From NCBI GenBank assembly GCA_030737875.1, contig CM060909.1, positions 35,019,159 to 35,083,158 on the forward strand: a DNA stretch of 64,000 nt. Reading direction: 5' to 3'. The notes beneath the pieces are model-generated. The model saw only the letters and a list, made by a program, of their open reading frames with translations, ran no database searches and had not been told where the DNA came from. The stretch's first letter is position 1, and every line of letters begins with the position of its first letter. This DNA comes from Allium sativum (lineage: Eukaryota; Streptophyta; Magnoliopsida; Asparagales; Amaryllidaceae). Position numbers and translations under genes: made by a program. Positions 24,358-36,184 of the stretch are shown here, piece after piece.

Positions 24358-25715
24358 TGTTGTATATAACAATATGATTTTGGTTTGATGATAACAAAGA
24401 TATATATATATATATTATAAATGTGTTTGCAATCATACTATTCTACTACATTACATATTGAAATAAATATCTATTTTTGAATAGAATACTACTACACAAG
24501 AATTTAATTAATCAAACAGTGTTTTATTCAAATTTAATATTTTATTTCAACTTTTGAATAGTACAAACTTCTAACTCCATTGTTGTGCATCTCAGTTCGC
24601 ATATGCATTCCATTTCATATACATTGGCCCCTCACTACATTTCTCTCAGTTCATTCTGTTACATACACTCAGAAACTCATATCCACTTTCATATACAGAC
24701 TCGGTTTCACGCACTCTCTCATGTACATTTCACTCTACTCTCTCTCAGCTACAATCTCTAACACACTTGTCTTCAGTTTGATTCAGTCTAGTCACCTGCA
24801 CACCTATCATAGAAACACACATAGTTAAATAGAACAAAAATAGATTTAAAATTTTAGCAAACGTAAATTTATTCTAAATTTTATGTGCCTTAGAATCTTG
24901 GTGTGTTTCTCATCATCTTTCTTGATATGGTATGATATGTATATACATCTATCTATGTCTAGACTACTTGTGATATTCATAGTGATTCACTATAAATACC
25001 ACACGGTAGACTGTATCTCTAGTGCTCACAGATCAGCCCCGACACATCTGTATTGGTTTGCTGATCAGAACCAACATTCAAAATTTGCTGATTCTGAACA
25101 TCCACAACTCACGTATAGTGGTCTGCTGGTGTACATAAATAATACAATTGCACATGTATGATACATGTATACACATACATGTATATGTATGTATATATAC
25201 ATATATTATTTAAATTGTGCAGGTGCATATATCGAGCATATAAACAGCATGGACAAGTGCGAATAACAACTCAGCAATGTGGAGCATGGAACAAATGAAA
25301 CGGCAATGCCATGTAAACATGTACATAATAAGAAAAAGCCAAACTGGTCAAGGCAGCAAATCAAACGCAATTCAACAAGCTCATGTAGCATGCTCATTGA
25401 CTAAAACAGATTCAGCTCATATGTACACAAGGCGGTATTACACATAGGCACAACAACATGATTCAAGTTCAGGGGTGGTTTATAAAACTGGACACATGTG
25501 CACAGCAGCATGATTCAAGTTCGGGGGTGGTTTACAAAACAGGACGCATGTACACAAGATGATCAAACACAAGTATGGTCAAAAATGCACACCTAACAGC
25601 AAGTCTATCGCATATGTATAAGGCCTGTAAACATGCAGATTAGTGGCAAATGTACAAGAACTCACCAACCAAACCATTCAAGTCAAATCAGGCAGAAAGG
25701 AACAACAACAATACA

Positions 25716-28686
25716 TTCCAAATTGAAGCTATTGAAATTTCATTTAAAAGAATGGTCATCTTTTAAATTTGGTAAAAGCTCAAGGCAATCTTCTTTGGTG
25801 AGAGCAGAACTTTTTAAAGTACAGGAAGCATTGAATTCGAAACCAGTTGATATTCAAATTCAAAGAACTGAGGCAGAATTTAAGTTTAAACTAAAAAGCA
25901 CGTTGGATATGGAATTACAAGTTGCTAAACAGGGTTCATTAATAAAGAAGGAGTTGGAGGCTGATAGAAATACAAAGTTTTTCGACAATTCTTTGAAGGT
26001 AAATAAGGCAAGAGAAGCATATTTCATGATCATGGATGTTGATGGTGACAATTATTCTACTAGCTGTCATTGATGAGGCATTTGTTAAGTATTTCAATTT
26101 GATTTTAGCTCCATCTAGTTTACCTCATTTTGAAATTTTGCCATTGTATCATATTTTTCTCCTAGCTATTTCTAACCAACAATCAATTGAGTTGATCTCC
26201 CTTATTACCGAAGATGAGATAGAAGCTGTTGTATTCAATTTAGACTCTTCTAGTTGTGGTGGTCCAAATGGTTATAATGCATATTTTTTTGCAAAAATGT
26301 TGGCAAACTATTGGAATGGATGTAGTGGAAGTAGTTCAGTTTTTCTCTATGGAGAAGTCCTTGCCTACTAGTTTGTCTACAACAGCAATTTCCTTAATCC
26401 TCAAGATAGATAATCCTTCAATGTTCTTAGATTTTAGGCCTATTTCCTTCTGTAGTGTTTTCTACAAAGTGATTTCAGAACTAATGGCAAATAGGCTTGA
26501 AAAAGTACTACATACACTGATATCATGTAATCAATCTGATTTTATCAGCGGAAGATCTTTAAGGGATAATATCCTGATAACTTCGTAGTTATTACATGGT
26601 TATGATAGGAAACACATCTCTCCTCAGTGTATGTTGAAGTTAGATATAAAGAAGGCATTCAACACTATTTCATGGATTTCTATTTTGGCTATCATGTCCA
26701 GAATGAATTTCCCCTAGCCTTTTCTTGCTTGGATTCATACATGCATCTCTTCTCTAATATTTTCTATTTCAAGACATGGAAGCTTACGTGGATTTTTTAA
26801 GGCAAGTGCGGAATGAGGCAAGGATATCCAATATCTGCCTATTTATTCATTGTTGTGATGGAACTACTCAATTCCTTGCTTTTAGTACAAGTGAAGCGTA
26901 AGAAGCTTGAATTACATCCCCGATGTTAAAATCCCTTGATCACTCACTTAATTTTTGATGATGATTTGATAATTTTTATGAAGCCTTCAATCAATTATAT
27001 CCAGTGCATACTTTCCACTTTGCAAACATTCTATGAGATTACAGGTTTGCAAATTAATGTGAGTGAATCTCACATTAAAATTGCAGGCTTGCCATTGAAT
27101 AAGAAGAATGAAAATATTTTAATTTCTGGATTAAAGGAGTTTCCACCTAATTCTACTTATTTAGGTCTATCACTCCTTAGTGCTCGTGTATCTAAAGAAA
27201 AATGTCTACTAATGTTTGAAAAAATAATAGATAGATTAAAACAGTGGCCATCATGCAAACTCTCACAAGTAGACATATTAACTATACTTCAAGCAATTGT
27301 AACATCTATGACAACTTACTACACAAGACATAACATCCTTCCAGATAAACTAATAAATAGGTTGATTAGTGATATAACCAAGTTCTTGTGGCATGGTAAT
27401 CCTTTTGCAAAGAAGTTGATACCTATATCTTTCAGCAAATTGTATGATGACAAGTGGAATAGAGGTTTTGGAATTACCAATCTGCTTCAATGCAATAAAG
27501 CAACAATATTTGTTTATGTTAATAAACTCTTCTCTAATGAAAATTGCTTATGGTCGGAATTTGTAAAATGCAATATAATTGAAAACAAAGACTTTTGGAC
27601 TATGGCTGTACCTAAAAGTTGTAGCTGGAGTTGGAGGCGTATACTAAAACTGAGAAGCACTTTCCTACCTTATATTCAATGTATAATTGAAAGGATTAAG
27701 CAGTTATCCATCTGGCACTCCCCTTGGGCTGCAAGAGGAATGATATTAAGTGATCTTATACAATATAATCTGAGAAGAAATAGTGAATTTCCAGAAACTG
27801 TTGTAGTAAAGGATTACATTCACGATGGGATACTAATATTGCCTTATAGTAGCTCAAGAACCTTGAGGAGATTATGGAGTGAAATTGATAATAGTTTTAA
27901 AATCTGTAGTGATGTTCACTTGGCGTGGATGGGTTAGAAGCACTCAACTAGGCATGTTTATAATCTTTTACAAGGTGATAAAACATTGTTCCCTTGGCAT
28001 TCTAGAATTTGGAACACGAAGAATTCAGCAAAGGAAAAAATTTTGTTGTGGAAAGTAGTGTCAAATGCATTAAATACTAAGGAGAAATTTCATAATATGG
28101 GTATCATTCCAGATAATAAGTGTGTCCTATGTAAAGCTGAAGCTGAGAGCAACACACATTTAATTTTTGAATGTTCTTATGTATTACAGATTTGGCACAG
28201 AGTTTTAGCAAACGAGAACTTTTACATGCCTTCGAATGTAAGTAGAATAGAGTGCTTTAATTTCTTCAAGGCAACAAGATGGAGAATTGATAAATAGAAA
28301 TTGCTTTTAAAGGTACTAAAGCTCTTTATTTGTGAGGTTTGGGCAGAAAGGATTAGAAGAATGTTTGGCAGTGGTGCCTTAAATAAAAATAAATTATTTG
28401 CAGCTATAAATAGAAGGATTTTAAGGAGTTTACAATCTAGAAAGGACTGATGTCAGCTGAATTGGTTGAAGCTTCTGTTATTTGAGATGATCTGAAAGTC
28501 ATGTCGATGTTAGCAGTCGTTTCTTTGATTTTTCGTAAGTTTTTTATAGTTGCTGGAATTTTGTAGTTTAGAATGCACAGTTAGGTAATTGTTGCACAGA
28601 GATGTATATTTTGTATGTGTTTTTGTAGATTTGTAGACAATGTAATTTTGTAATGTGTAAATAAAATTGTTGCCTTTCCAAAAAAA
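25716..28686 (+). mobile_element. 5'-truncated L1-type LINE
   Basis: Only the 3' two-thirds of ORF2 remains. It is flanked by a probable 9-bp target duplication AACAATACA (25707-25715, 28687-28695) and ends in a short A-run. In order: the pre-RT linker (KLLKFHLKEWSSFKFG); reverse transcriptase pieces ITEDEIEAVVFNLDSSSCGG, DFRPISFCSVFYKVISELMA, CMLKLDIKKAFNTISW and the catalytic box FDDDLIIF (usually F/YADD); then a zf-RVT domain with CVLCKAEAESNTHLIFEC near 28120. Several stops and frameshifts kill the coding. The endonuclease is missing, as expected of incomplete target-primed reverse transcription. Confidence 0.9.
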
Positions 28687-29195
28687 AACAATACAAACCA
28701 AATTTCAACATCAAAGAAAAAAGAATGGAATGCAAAATGCTAAGAAACTCAATATCAAAACAAGGATGATTCGAGTAAATCCAAAAATTTCAGGTCATAG
28801 GCCATTGCATATAATATGACCAAGCATTTCAGATGGTTAGGGTAGACAAGATGTAGCGCTACCGATCAGATCAGCAGTGATACTACAAGTACCATAAACT
28901 AAAACATTTCAGCCAAAAGTATGAAGCAACTCAGCGTGGTGTACACATGTGAACCAAGTGAAAGCAGCATGATCAAGAGAATATGCACATGCACACAAGC
29001 TCAAGCATAAATTAAAGTGTGCAAGATAACACAATGACAAGTGCAGTCTAACATGACAAGCAGTTCAAATACAAGTGCATGAACCAGCCGAGATGACAAT
29101 GATCATATGCACAAGAGCAACATTGAAATAGTTTTAAATGTGGTGCATCAAGGAAAGTCAAGGTCAACTCTACAAATTCAACATGGTAACAAGAC

Positions 29196-29650
29196 ATATA
29201 TATACACACACATACATACACACACATACATACACACACATACATATATGGCAGTACTACAAGCCCAAAGAAGAATGCACAAACATGAGCAGTAATAATA
29301 CAATGCACAGTAGTAAGGAACACATTGACATGCAACTCAGTGTACAAAGAAGTGACATGGAGATCAGGCCAACAACAAACATGGCAACTAGCACATGAAT
29401 GTTCAAACCAGTGGAGCATGACAACAAGTAAATGGCCAGGTTCAGCCAAGCAAGATCAATGTAGGGTGATACATTGCAGAACAACATGAATGTACACAAG
29501 ACTGTGTACAAACTCAGTAATGAAGCATGCAAGAATGCCAAGACAGACTCAACCTTCTATGTGCATCACAAATATACATATATACACAAAACTGTATATA
29601 TGTTTGTTTGTTTTTGTGTGTGTGTGTGTGTATATATATGTATATATTGA
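29196..29650. repeat. CA/TACA and GT/AT microsatellites
   Basis: TATACACACACATACATACA-type repeats at about 29196-29247 and TG/TA alternation at about 29610-29650, both inside the solo LTR. They produce spurious open frames on both strands. Confidence 0.85.
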
Positions 29651-30870
29651 AACCAGTATATGCAGTCATGATAAGACAACGGAATTTATGTGCAATTGCT
29701 ATTCAAATGCTATCAAAAAACAAAAGGAAATTCTTTTCCAAAATTGATTAGTTTCAGAAAGAAGAATGAAGTTAAATTTGTATGGATGATATAGACATTT
29801 TTGGAAATAAGAATTTATTTCTCTCTAATGCAAAGTGACCAGAACATAGGTTGATACATTAGTGATGATCAGGCTAGTTGTTATCAATTGTGATTAAAAG
29901 AATTTATTTTTGGCAAGGATGAATACACTGTTGCAAATATTTCCAACAAGAATCAATTTTGGGCAAGTATGGTTTTCTGAATTCAAAATCATTCTAGAAA
30001 TACACATGCGATTTTTAGTATCAAGAAAACCAAAATATTTGTTTCTAGAAAGCAATCAAAATACACGACAATCAATCAAGCAATTTCAATGCCGTGGGAG
30101 ATCATTTTTATCGAGCAACAATCAAACACAAATCAAGGCCAAGTCAAGTGAAATCAAATATTATCAAGGGGTTTATAAACCCTGTTTAAACACACGATTC
30201 ACCATAGGAAGATATATTGAAACCACAAGCAAACAAGAGGGAAACAAATTTCAGAATACTCATAATTCATAGAGGTTTTCGATCACATGACCCAAATTGA
30301 TCGACAAAGAGCAACATCAAGAAATTAGAGCTTTAGAGATTAAAATCCCAGTGCAAAGAAGTCACAATTTGATTTGGGGACAAAAACCTTATCATATATT
30401 TTGGCCACTACTTTTTTAAAGCCAATAATATTTCAAGAGAAAAGGGGAGGCCGGCTAGTTAATTTAATAAAGGTTTTTGTAGTTTTTGTTTAAGTGTTTT
30501 TAATTTTACAAAACATTGTATAGGTTTTCTAGTTTACTTTAAACTAGGGTTTACGAGTTACGAGTTTGTAATTTGGGGAAATCTGATCTTGGGGATAAAA
30601 ATTAGTCTAGGGTTTTGAGCGTAGGATTGGAGCAGTAGAAGGGTTTGCGAGTTTATAGGGTTTTGTGAGCGGTAATATGTTTTAATACTCAGTAGAACTC
30701 TTGGGAATGCAGCAGTAGGCAGGGTTTTCCGAAGCTGGGTAAAATCTGTATAATTTATTTTCTGTATTTATTTTCTCTACTGAAATCTGTGTTGTGATAT
30801 TTTTAGTATCCCGCAAAACTACAATAAATCTATTCATCCCCTCTAGGGTTAATCTAGATCCTACAGATAG

Positions 30871-32095
30871 TTGTCAACCCATGAGAGCCATGATATTTTA
30901 GTACCTTGACGTACATATTCCAGATGTGCGACTCCAAATCCAACTCTGCCTAGGCCTCATCAACCTTAACTGCGCCCATGATCCTCTCCACTTTCTTCTC
31001 GTGCTCTACTTTTATCCCATCTATCTGGGTCATTACCTCTTTGGTGGTAGCCTGGGCCTTCTCCTTGTCTTTTCTGGCCTCCTCTAGTTGCCTCTTTATC
31101 TCGACATTTTCATTCATGAGCCTCTAAGTCTCTGCGTTTCTGCCTTTCAGCCTTTCATTCTCCTTTAGCAAGGCCTCATTGTCAGTTTGGAGTTGGTGCA
31201 CTCTCTCATTTTCCTTCAACATGCGGGTATTCTCTTCTACCAGATCTGCGTTATGATTCTTAAGCTTTGCATTGTCGGTTGTCACCAAGACCACGATGTT
31301 CTTGAAAGTCGCATCTTCCTCTTGTGCATCTTTCTCCAGCTTCTCATACTTCCTTTTCAATTCGGCTTTTTCAACAACTAAGTGTTAGCACTTAATCATA
31401 TTGCTCGCATAAGTAGAAACAATGTTAACCTGAAGTTGGATCTTGCCCATTTCATTGTCTCAGTTGCAGACACCTTGTTGTTCATCCTTGACCGATTGCT
31501 TCAGAGTTTGAATCTACATGTTCTTGTTATGGATCAGCTCGGAAAGGTGCCCGGCGTACTTGTTGAATCCCTGCATTGATGATAGTCAGCGTGCACTTTC
31601 CTCCATATGATCTCGCTGTCCTCTTGAATGATTGGAGCTAGGTCCGACACCCACATCAGCTCTTATAATGCTTCGAAAATAGTTTCTTTAGGATCACCAT
31701 TCTCTCCTCGAGAGTATGCTTTGAAGCCTCCGACCTTTCTGTTGTCATTCCCGTCTTCGATTGTCTGTGGTCTACCTACAGCGCAACTTGGCTAGTGGGC
31801 TTGTGAGTAGGCATAACAGGCGGCGCAGGAGGAGGGAGTGTCGATGCTTGCGGCGTTGTGCCTATAGTTTCATATCTTGAGTCTATTCCCAAAGGCCGGA
31901 TAAGTGGTGATGGAGATTCCGAGTGACTGGGATGGTGTCACCGGTTGCCACCACGGTGACGAGGACGGAAAGAAGATTTGGACATATCAGTCCCTTTCTT
32001 GAAACTTCCAACCAATGCACTCCTCTATAGTCGCCGGCTTCCAAACCTATGGCCTTGGCGTCTCCCGAACCATTTCACCTACAAAAATCAAATCC
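30871..32095 (-). pseudogene. Antisense gene of the Tat element, middle part (1)
   Basis: The minus-strand exon begins after a good acceptor (TTTTTGTAG then GTGAAATGG) near 32090. It reads through a Pro/Ser-rich segment (about 31780-31960) into a strong coiled coil at 31124-31360 (KRKYEKLEKDAQEEDATF, then ENTRMLKENERVHQLQTDNE with Leu at heptad positions). There are several stops. It follows the N-terminal PF04195-like exon at 36185-37185 across an intron occupied by the SIRE-like insertion. The overall design is a globular N-terminus and a long coiled coil, typical of the plant 'putative gypsy-type transposon' proteins. Confidence 0.65.
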
Positions 32096-32265
32096 AAGAT
32101 TAAACTCAAGCACCCCACACACATAAATAAATGTCGTTTTATGCAATGTTTATGAGTGTGTGTACTAAGTGCACTCTCCACAAACCAGATTGAGGTTCGC
32201 TTAGAGGAGTTATCTTCCCAACAGTTAATGTTAGGTTTCCAGAGCTTCTGCTCCTAGGCCAACTC

Positions 32266-33350
32266 TGTTGGATCTCGCTTTATAACGTTTTGATTATGAC
32301 AACTATACATGTACGTATATATATTATTATTGACTAACTCTGTTTTGCAGGAAGAAATTCAACAACAAATTCAAGAACTCAAATTGAAGATTATACTTGT
32401 TTGGAGTCTGTTAGTATTAGTATATATTGTTAAAATCTTCCTTAGTAATACATAAGAACATATACGTTTTAATATATAAGATTGTTTTTATAAAACATGC
32501 AAAGGCATGTAACATCAAACAAACGTCTGAATTTTATAATTCATACATCTGCTGATTGAAACAAAATTAATTCCAAACTAATATTCACACGTTTGACCTA
32601 AATTTCTCAGACGTACATTTATGCCTCGAAATAGCCTATTTCCATGTTGTTTATATATTTGTTTAAAAACAGACTTCTGAATTTTTAATTCAGACATCTG
32701 AATACGAATGGATTCAACTATTCATCAAAGAGTCACAACTTTTAATTCATATCTTTTGATCGAATCTCTTCATGAATGATTGCAACCATTTGTATATCAT
32801 AAATAAAGTTTCAATCAAATGGTTACTTCACCGAATCTCATTCTAGTTCTTTCTATCTTATCTATAGCATTCAGATTCACAAGTGCACTCTATTTTCATA
32901 TTTCTAAGTTTTTAAATCTTTTCAATCTTTCGTATTCTTTCAAGAACTACATTATTATCATCAAGGGAAGATTATAGAAAGGGTGTACATTAATCTGACA
33001 TATCAGTGTTATTAAGAACACAAAGTAGTTAACAAAACTTCTGTATTGTCGAAGTCCTCTTCAGCAGTTAAGGCAAGAATCCTATTCGGCTGTTCGGGTA
33101 GTTGTAAACCTATTTCTCCGGGTTAAGTGAGCGTTGTTTGTAATGAAATTTCAGAAGGAAGCCTGGGACTGGACGTAGAACGAAGGTTCGAACCAGTATA
33201 AAAATCTCTGGTGTTATTTACATTTTCTGTTGTTGTTACAATTATTTTTTCTGCTATTGTAATTACTGTGCTTCAAATTATATATATATATTGGCCATCA
33301 TCGATCCAGTGCATGGCGACTATTCATTCATCGCCGCACCAGATTAAACA
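32266..33350 (+). repeat. 5' LTR of the SIRE-like element
   Basis: Begins TGTTGGATCTCGC and ends AGATTAAACA two bases before the PBS. It contains an imperfect repeat of the phrase CAGACTTCTGAATTTTTAAT/CAGACATCTG. The U5-like stretch GGTTCGAACCAGTATAAA is typical of SIRE-type LTRs. Confidence 0.8.
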
Positions 33351-33352
33351 AT

Positions 33353-33364
33353 TGGTATCAGAGC
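33353..33364 (+). promoter_or_regulatory. Primer-binding site of the SIRE-like element
   Basis: TGGTATCAGAGC lies immediately after the LTR, complementary to initiator tRNA-Met. It sets the element's plus orientation. Confidence 0.9.
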
Positions 33365-33399
33365 AAGGGATTATACTGTTCGTCACAACATCATAGAAT

Positions 33400-33960
33400 A
33401 ATGGCCAGAAAGAGATGTGATTGAAATACTACAAGTAAAAAATCTCATACAAGCAAATCTACAACAAACGAGGACTACAAAAAGGTACTTTCTTATTTAC
33501 AAATTTTAATGAAAACTAATGATGATTTAGGGAAACTTAATTTCATTATTCTAAAGAAAATGAAATCTATAGAACTTGAAAAAGAAAATTTGAGAAAAAT
33601 TAATTTTAGAAAACCAACATAGTGCTTTAAAACATGTTTTATGGTTTTCAAAGATTTTCTCAAAGAACAATATACCATGTTTGAAAAAGAAAAAGGAAAT
33701 ATTTTAAAAGAAATTTGTGATTTGAAAACCCAAAATAATTTATTACAGTCATCTTTGGATAATTCGAAATATCATGTTGATTATCTCAAAAATGAGAACA
33801 GTACGTTAAAAACGGAGAATTCCGAATTAAATAAGGAAATTGATATTTTGAGAAATAATAAAATTTCTTTTGAAAATGTCAAAAATGGCTCTGATACCAA
33901 TCGAAAGAGTCATGTAGTGGTAGGATCGTATAGTATGGAGTATAAGCAGGGTAATGTGTA
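33400..33960 (+). pseudogene. Coiled-coil remnant of copia gag region
   Basis: Short plus-strand open pieces after the PBS include MARKRCD and then, from 33641, FLKEQYTMFEKEKGNILKE and LKNENSTLKTENSELNKEID, a regular heptad coiled coil of about 100 residues. SIRE-type elements carry comparable coiled coils in gag. The nucleocapsid zinc knuckle and protease are not seen. It is interrupted by stops near 33435 and 33620 and ends at 33961 just before the inverted LTR-end copy. Confidence 0.5.
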
Positions 33961-33971
33961 AACAACGGAAT

Positions 33972-34002
33972 ATTAGCAGTAAATAAAAAGTGACACCAAG
34001 AT
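33972..34002 (-). repeat. 31-bp inverted copy of the LTR end
   Basis: Exact reverse complement of 36144-36174, the last 31 bp of the 3' LTR copy (its plus-strand form there begins ATCTTGGTGTCACTTTTTAT). The copies are about 2.1 kb apart and enclose the transposon-protein-like segment. Confidence 0.9.
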
Positions 34003-35234
34003 CAATGGAAAATAGACCAAAACGTACAAGACAACAAGAATCCGAGCCTCCATCCGATGACCAAATCCAAAGATGGCTATGGAATGACATTGCAAAGGAA
34101 AGGTACAAAGCTATGATAAAATCGATATTCTTTGAAGGTGCTTTTGTAAAATTTGATGCTTTCTCCCACTATCGACTTCTCCAATAAACTAGACACTTCA
34201 ATTTTGAATCTTTGGTTGAGTATAATGTTAACAATGTAAAAATTTACCCTTTTCTTGTTAAACTTTTCTTGGCTAATTTGAATTTGGATCACCAAGCACA
34301 TTGGAATACAAAAGATTGTGTGTGGTATATGGTTTGTGATAAATGTATTTTCCTTCTCATTCAACGATTATGACAAATTTTACATTGTACTTGGCAAGGA
34401 CTTGACATAGACATCATTGAAGTTAATATGAATGAGAGAGAAGAAATGACACATAAGTTTATATCCTACAATTTAGTTAACCTGAAAAATCTTACTTCTA
34501 CTCATCTTCGTTCGCAAGCTCATCTCCTAAATCGTATCTTGGTCTGAACTACTCAATCATAAAAAAGAAGTTATGAAAAAGTGTATGAACACGATTTTCA
34601 AGCTTTATATGCTATATATTCTAATAAGTAAGTGAGTTAGGCTAAGATAATACTTGACGAGTGGGTGGACATAACATAAAAATGAAAGTATAAAATGTTT
34701 CATTATGGTGCTTATATAACACGAATCCTTCTTGAAAGTGGAGCGGAAATACCCGACACTAGTTCTTTAAGTGTCATAAAACTTGGACCAAAAACTCTTC
34801 CTCTAATGTATGTTGATTTCAACCCACCAACATTAGAATATATTTCCTTTCAATCTTGGAAAGAACACGTTGCATCACAACCGGAAACTGTAATAGCAGA
34901 GTTATCATCTCGTCGTCGTCGCCGGTTTATAGAAGAAGAAGAGGATATTCATATTGTCACTCCCAATTTTTTTGCCAAAACAAGCATTGGTTATGACCTC
35001 TCGCAATCGATCAAAGTTTCACAAGGATTTCAAGCGCTTTGAGCATAAAACCAACAAGAAATTTATCCTGCTGAAAGGCTTTCTTAACAAGATTTGGGAT
35101 AAAATTACGTGCATCGGACCTCAATCCTCACAAGCTCATGATCCAGCTCCATTTAGTTGGTCTTCTAGCTCCAATGATGAAGAAGTACCAAACTGTAGCT
35201 CCAGAAATGATGCTTCTAAAGGTGGTGATGTGAG
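34003..35234 (+). pseudogene. Plant transposon-protein-like segment, decayed
   Basis: Broken frames read RPKRTRQQESEPPSDDQIQ, FFEGAFVKFDAFSHYRLLQ, then after stops FNFESLVEYNVNNVKIYPFL and VKLFLANLNLD, later HYGAYITRILLESGAEIPDT and a Ser-rich end (PFSWSSSSNDEEVPN). The pattern resembles the widespread 'putative plant transposon protein' family (PF20167-like), often encoded by copia and other plant elements and of unknown function. The assignment rests on remembered style, so it is tentative. At least five stops are present. Confidence 0.4.
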
Positions 35235-36174
35235 TGTTGGCCCTAGCAACTGTACATGTACGTATATATAATATTATCGACTAACTCTGTTTTGGATTAA
35301 GAAATTCAACAACAGATTCAAGAACTCAAATTAAAGATTATATTTGTTTAGAGTTTGTTAGTATTAGTATATATTGTTAAAATCTTCCTTGGTGACACAC
35401 ACACTTATACGTTTTGATATAGGAGATTGTTTTTATAAAACATGCAGAAGACATATGCATCTAACAGCACACAGATGTCTAAATTTTATAATTCAGTTGT
35501 CTTTCCACTGAAAAGAATTAATTTCAACATAATATTCAGACGTTTGATCTAAAATTTTCAGATGTCTGTTTATTCCCCATAATAGCATATTTCCTTGCTG
35601 TTTATATATTTGTTTAAAAACAGACTTCTGAATTTTTAATTCAGACATCTGAATACCAATGGATGCAAATATTCAACGAAGAGTCATAACATTTAATTCA
35701 TATCTTTTCATCGAATCTGCTCATGAATGATTGCAACCAGTTATATATCATTAATAGAGTTTCAATCAAATGATTTCTTCATCTAATCTCATTCTAACTT
35801 TTTCTATCTTATCTGTAGCAGTCAGATTCACAAGTGCACTCTATTTTCATATTTCTAAGATTTTATATCTTTTCAATCTTCCACGAACTACACTATTATC
35901 ACAAAGGAAAGATTATAGGAAGGGTTTACATTAATTTGACATATCAGTGTTATTAAGAACATAAGTAGTCAACAAAACTTATGTATTGTCGAAGTCCTCT
36001 TCAGCAGTTGAGGCAAGAAATCCTGCTCGGCTATTCAGATAGTTGTAAACCCGTTCCGCTGGGTTAAGTGATGGTTGTTAGTAGTGAAATTTCAGAAGGG
36101 AGTCTGGAACTGGACGTAGAACGGAGGTTCGAACCAGTGTAAAATCTTGGTGTCACTTTTTATTTACTGCTAAT
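35235..36174 (+). repeat. 3' LTR of the SIRE-like element, truncated
   Basis: Starts TGTTGGCCCTAGC. It lacks about 30 bp near its start that the other LTR has and stops about 170 bp short of the other LTR's end. Sequence divergence between the two is clearly higher than in the LARD-like pair, so this insertion is older. Confidence 0.8.
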
Positions 36175-36184
36175 CTAAGATGTT

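Larger units (their letters stand above)
24358..30865 (+). mobile_element. Solo LTR (copia-like) containing a LINE insertion
   Basis: Starts TGTTGTATATAAC and ends ATCTAGATCCTACA, flanked on both sides by the 5-bp duplication GATAG (24353-24357 and 30866-30870). I see no second copy of either LTR end and no PBS, PPT or retroviral gene inside. The best reading is therefore one LTR of about 3.5 kb left after recombination, enlarged by a LINE (25716-28686). The end (TTCATCCCCTCTAGGG ... GATCCTACA) looks like a Ty1/copia LTR. The body is AT-rich with CA/TA microsatellites (about 29196-29247 and 29610-29650) and no credible gene. The open frames around 29048-29750 are low-complexity artefacts. Confidence 0.75.
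32266..36174 (+). mobile_element. Rearranged SIRE-like Ty1/copia element
   Basis: Two diverged LTRs (32266-33350 and 35235-36174) flank 1.9 kb of remnant. The LTRs start TGTTGG and share long blocks (ATTCAAGAACTCAAATT, TTAGTATTAGTATATATTG, GGACGTAGAACG). A tRNA-Met PBS follows the first LTR. The interior keeps a coiled-coil segment and a plant transposon-protein-like segment, but no pol. The 3' LTR is cut short, and its end is repeated inverted at 33972-34002, so the element was rearranged. It lies in an intron of the antisense Tat gene. No target duplication could be confirmed because the right end is altered. Confidence 0.75.

Noticed and set aside
29048..29751. Overlapping open frames up to 133 codons on both strands
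   Set aside because: They come from CA/TA microsatellites and lack any domain; the amino-acid runs are Cys/Val/His-Thr repeats dictated by the repeat.
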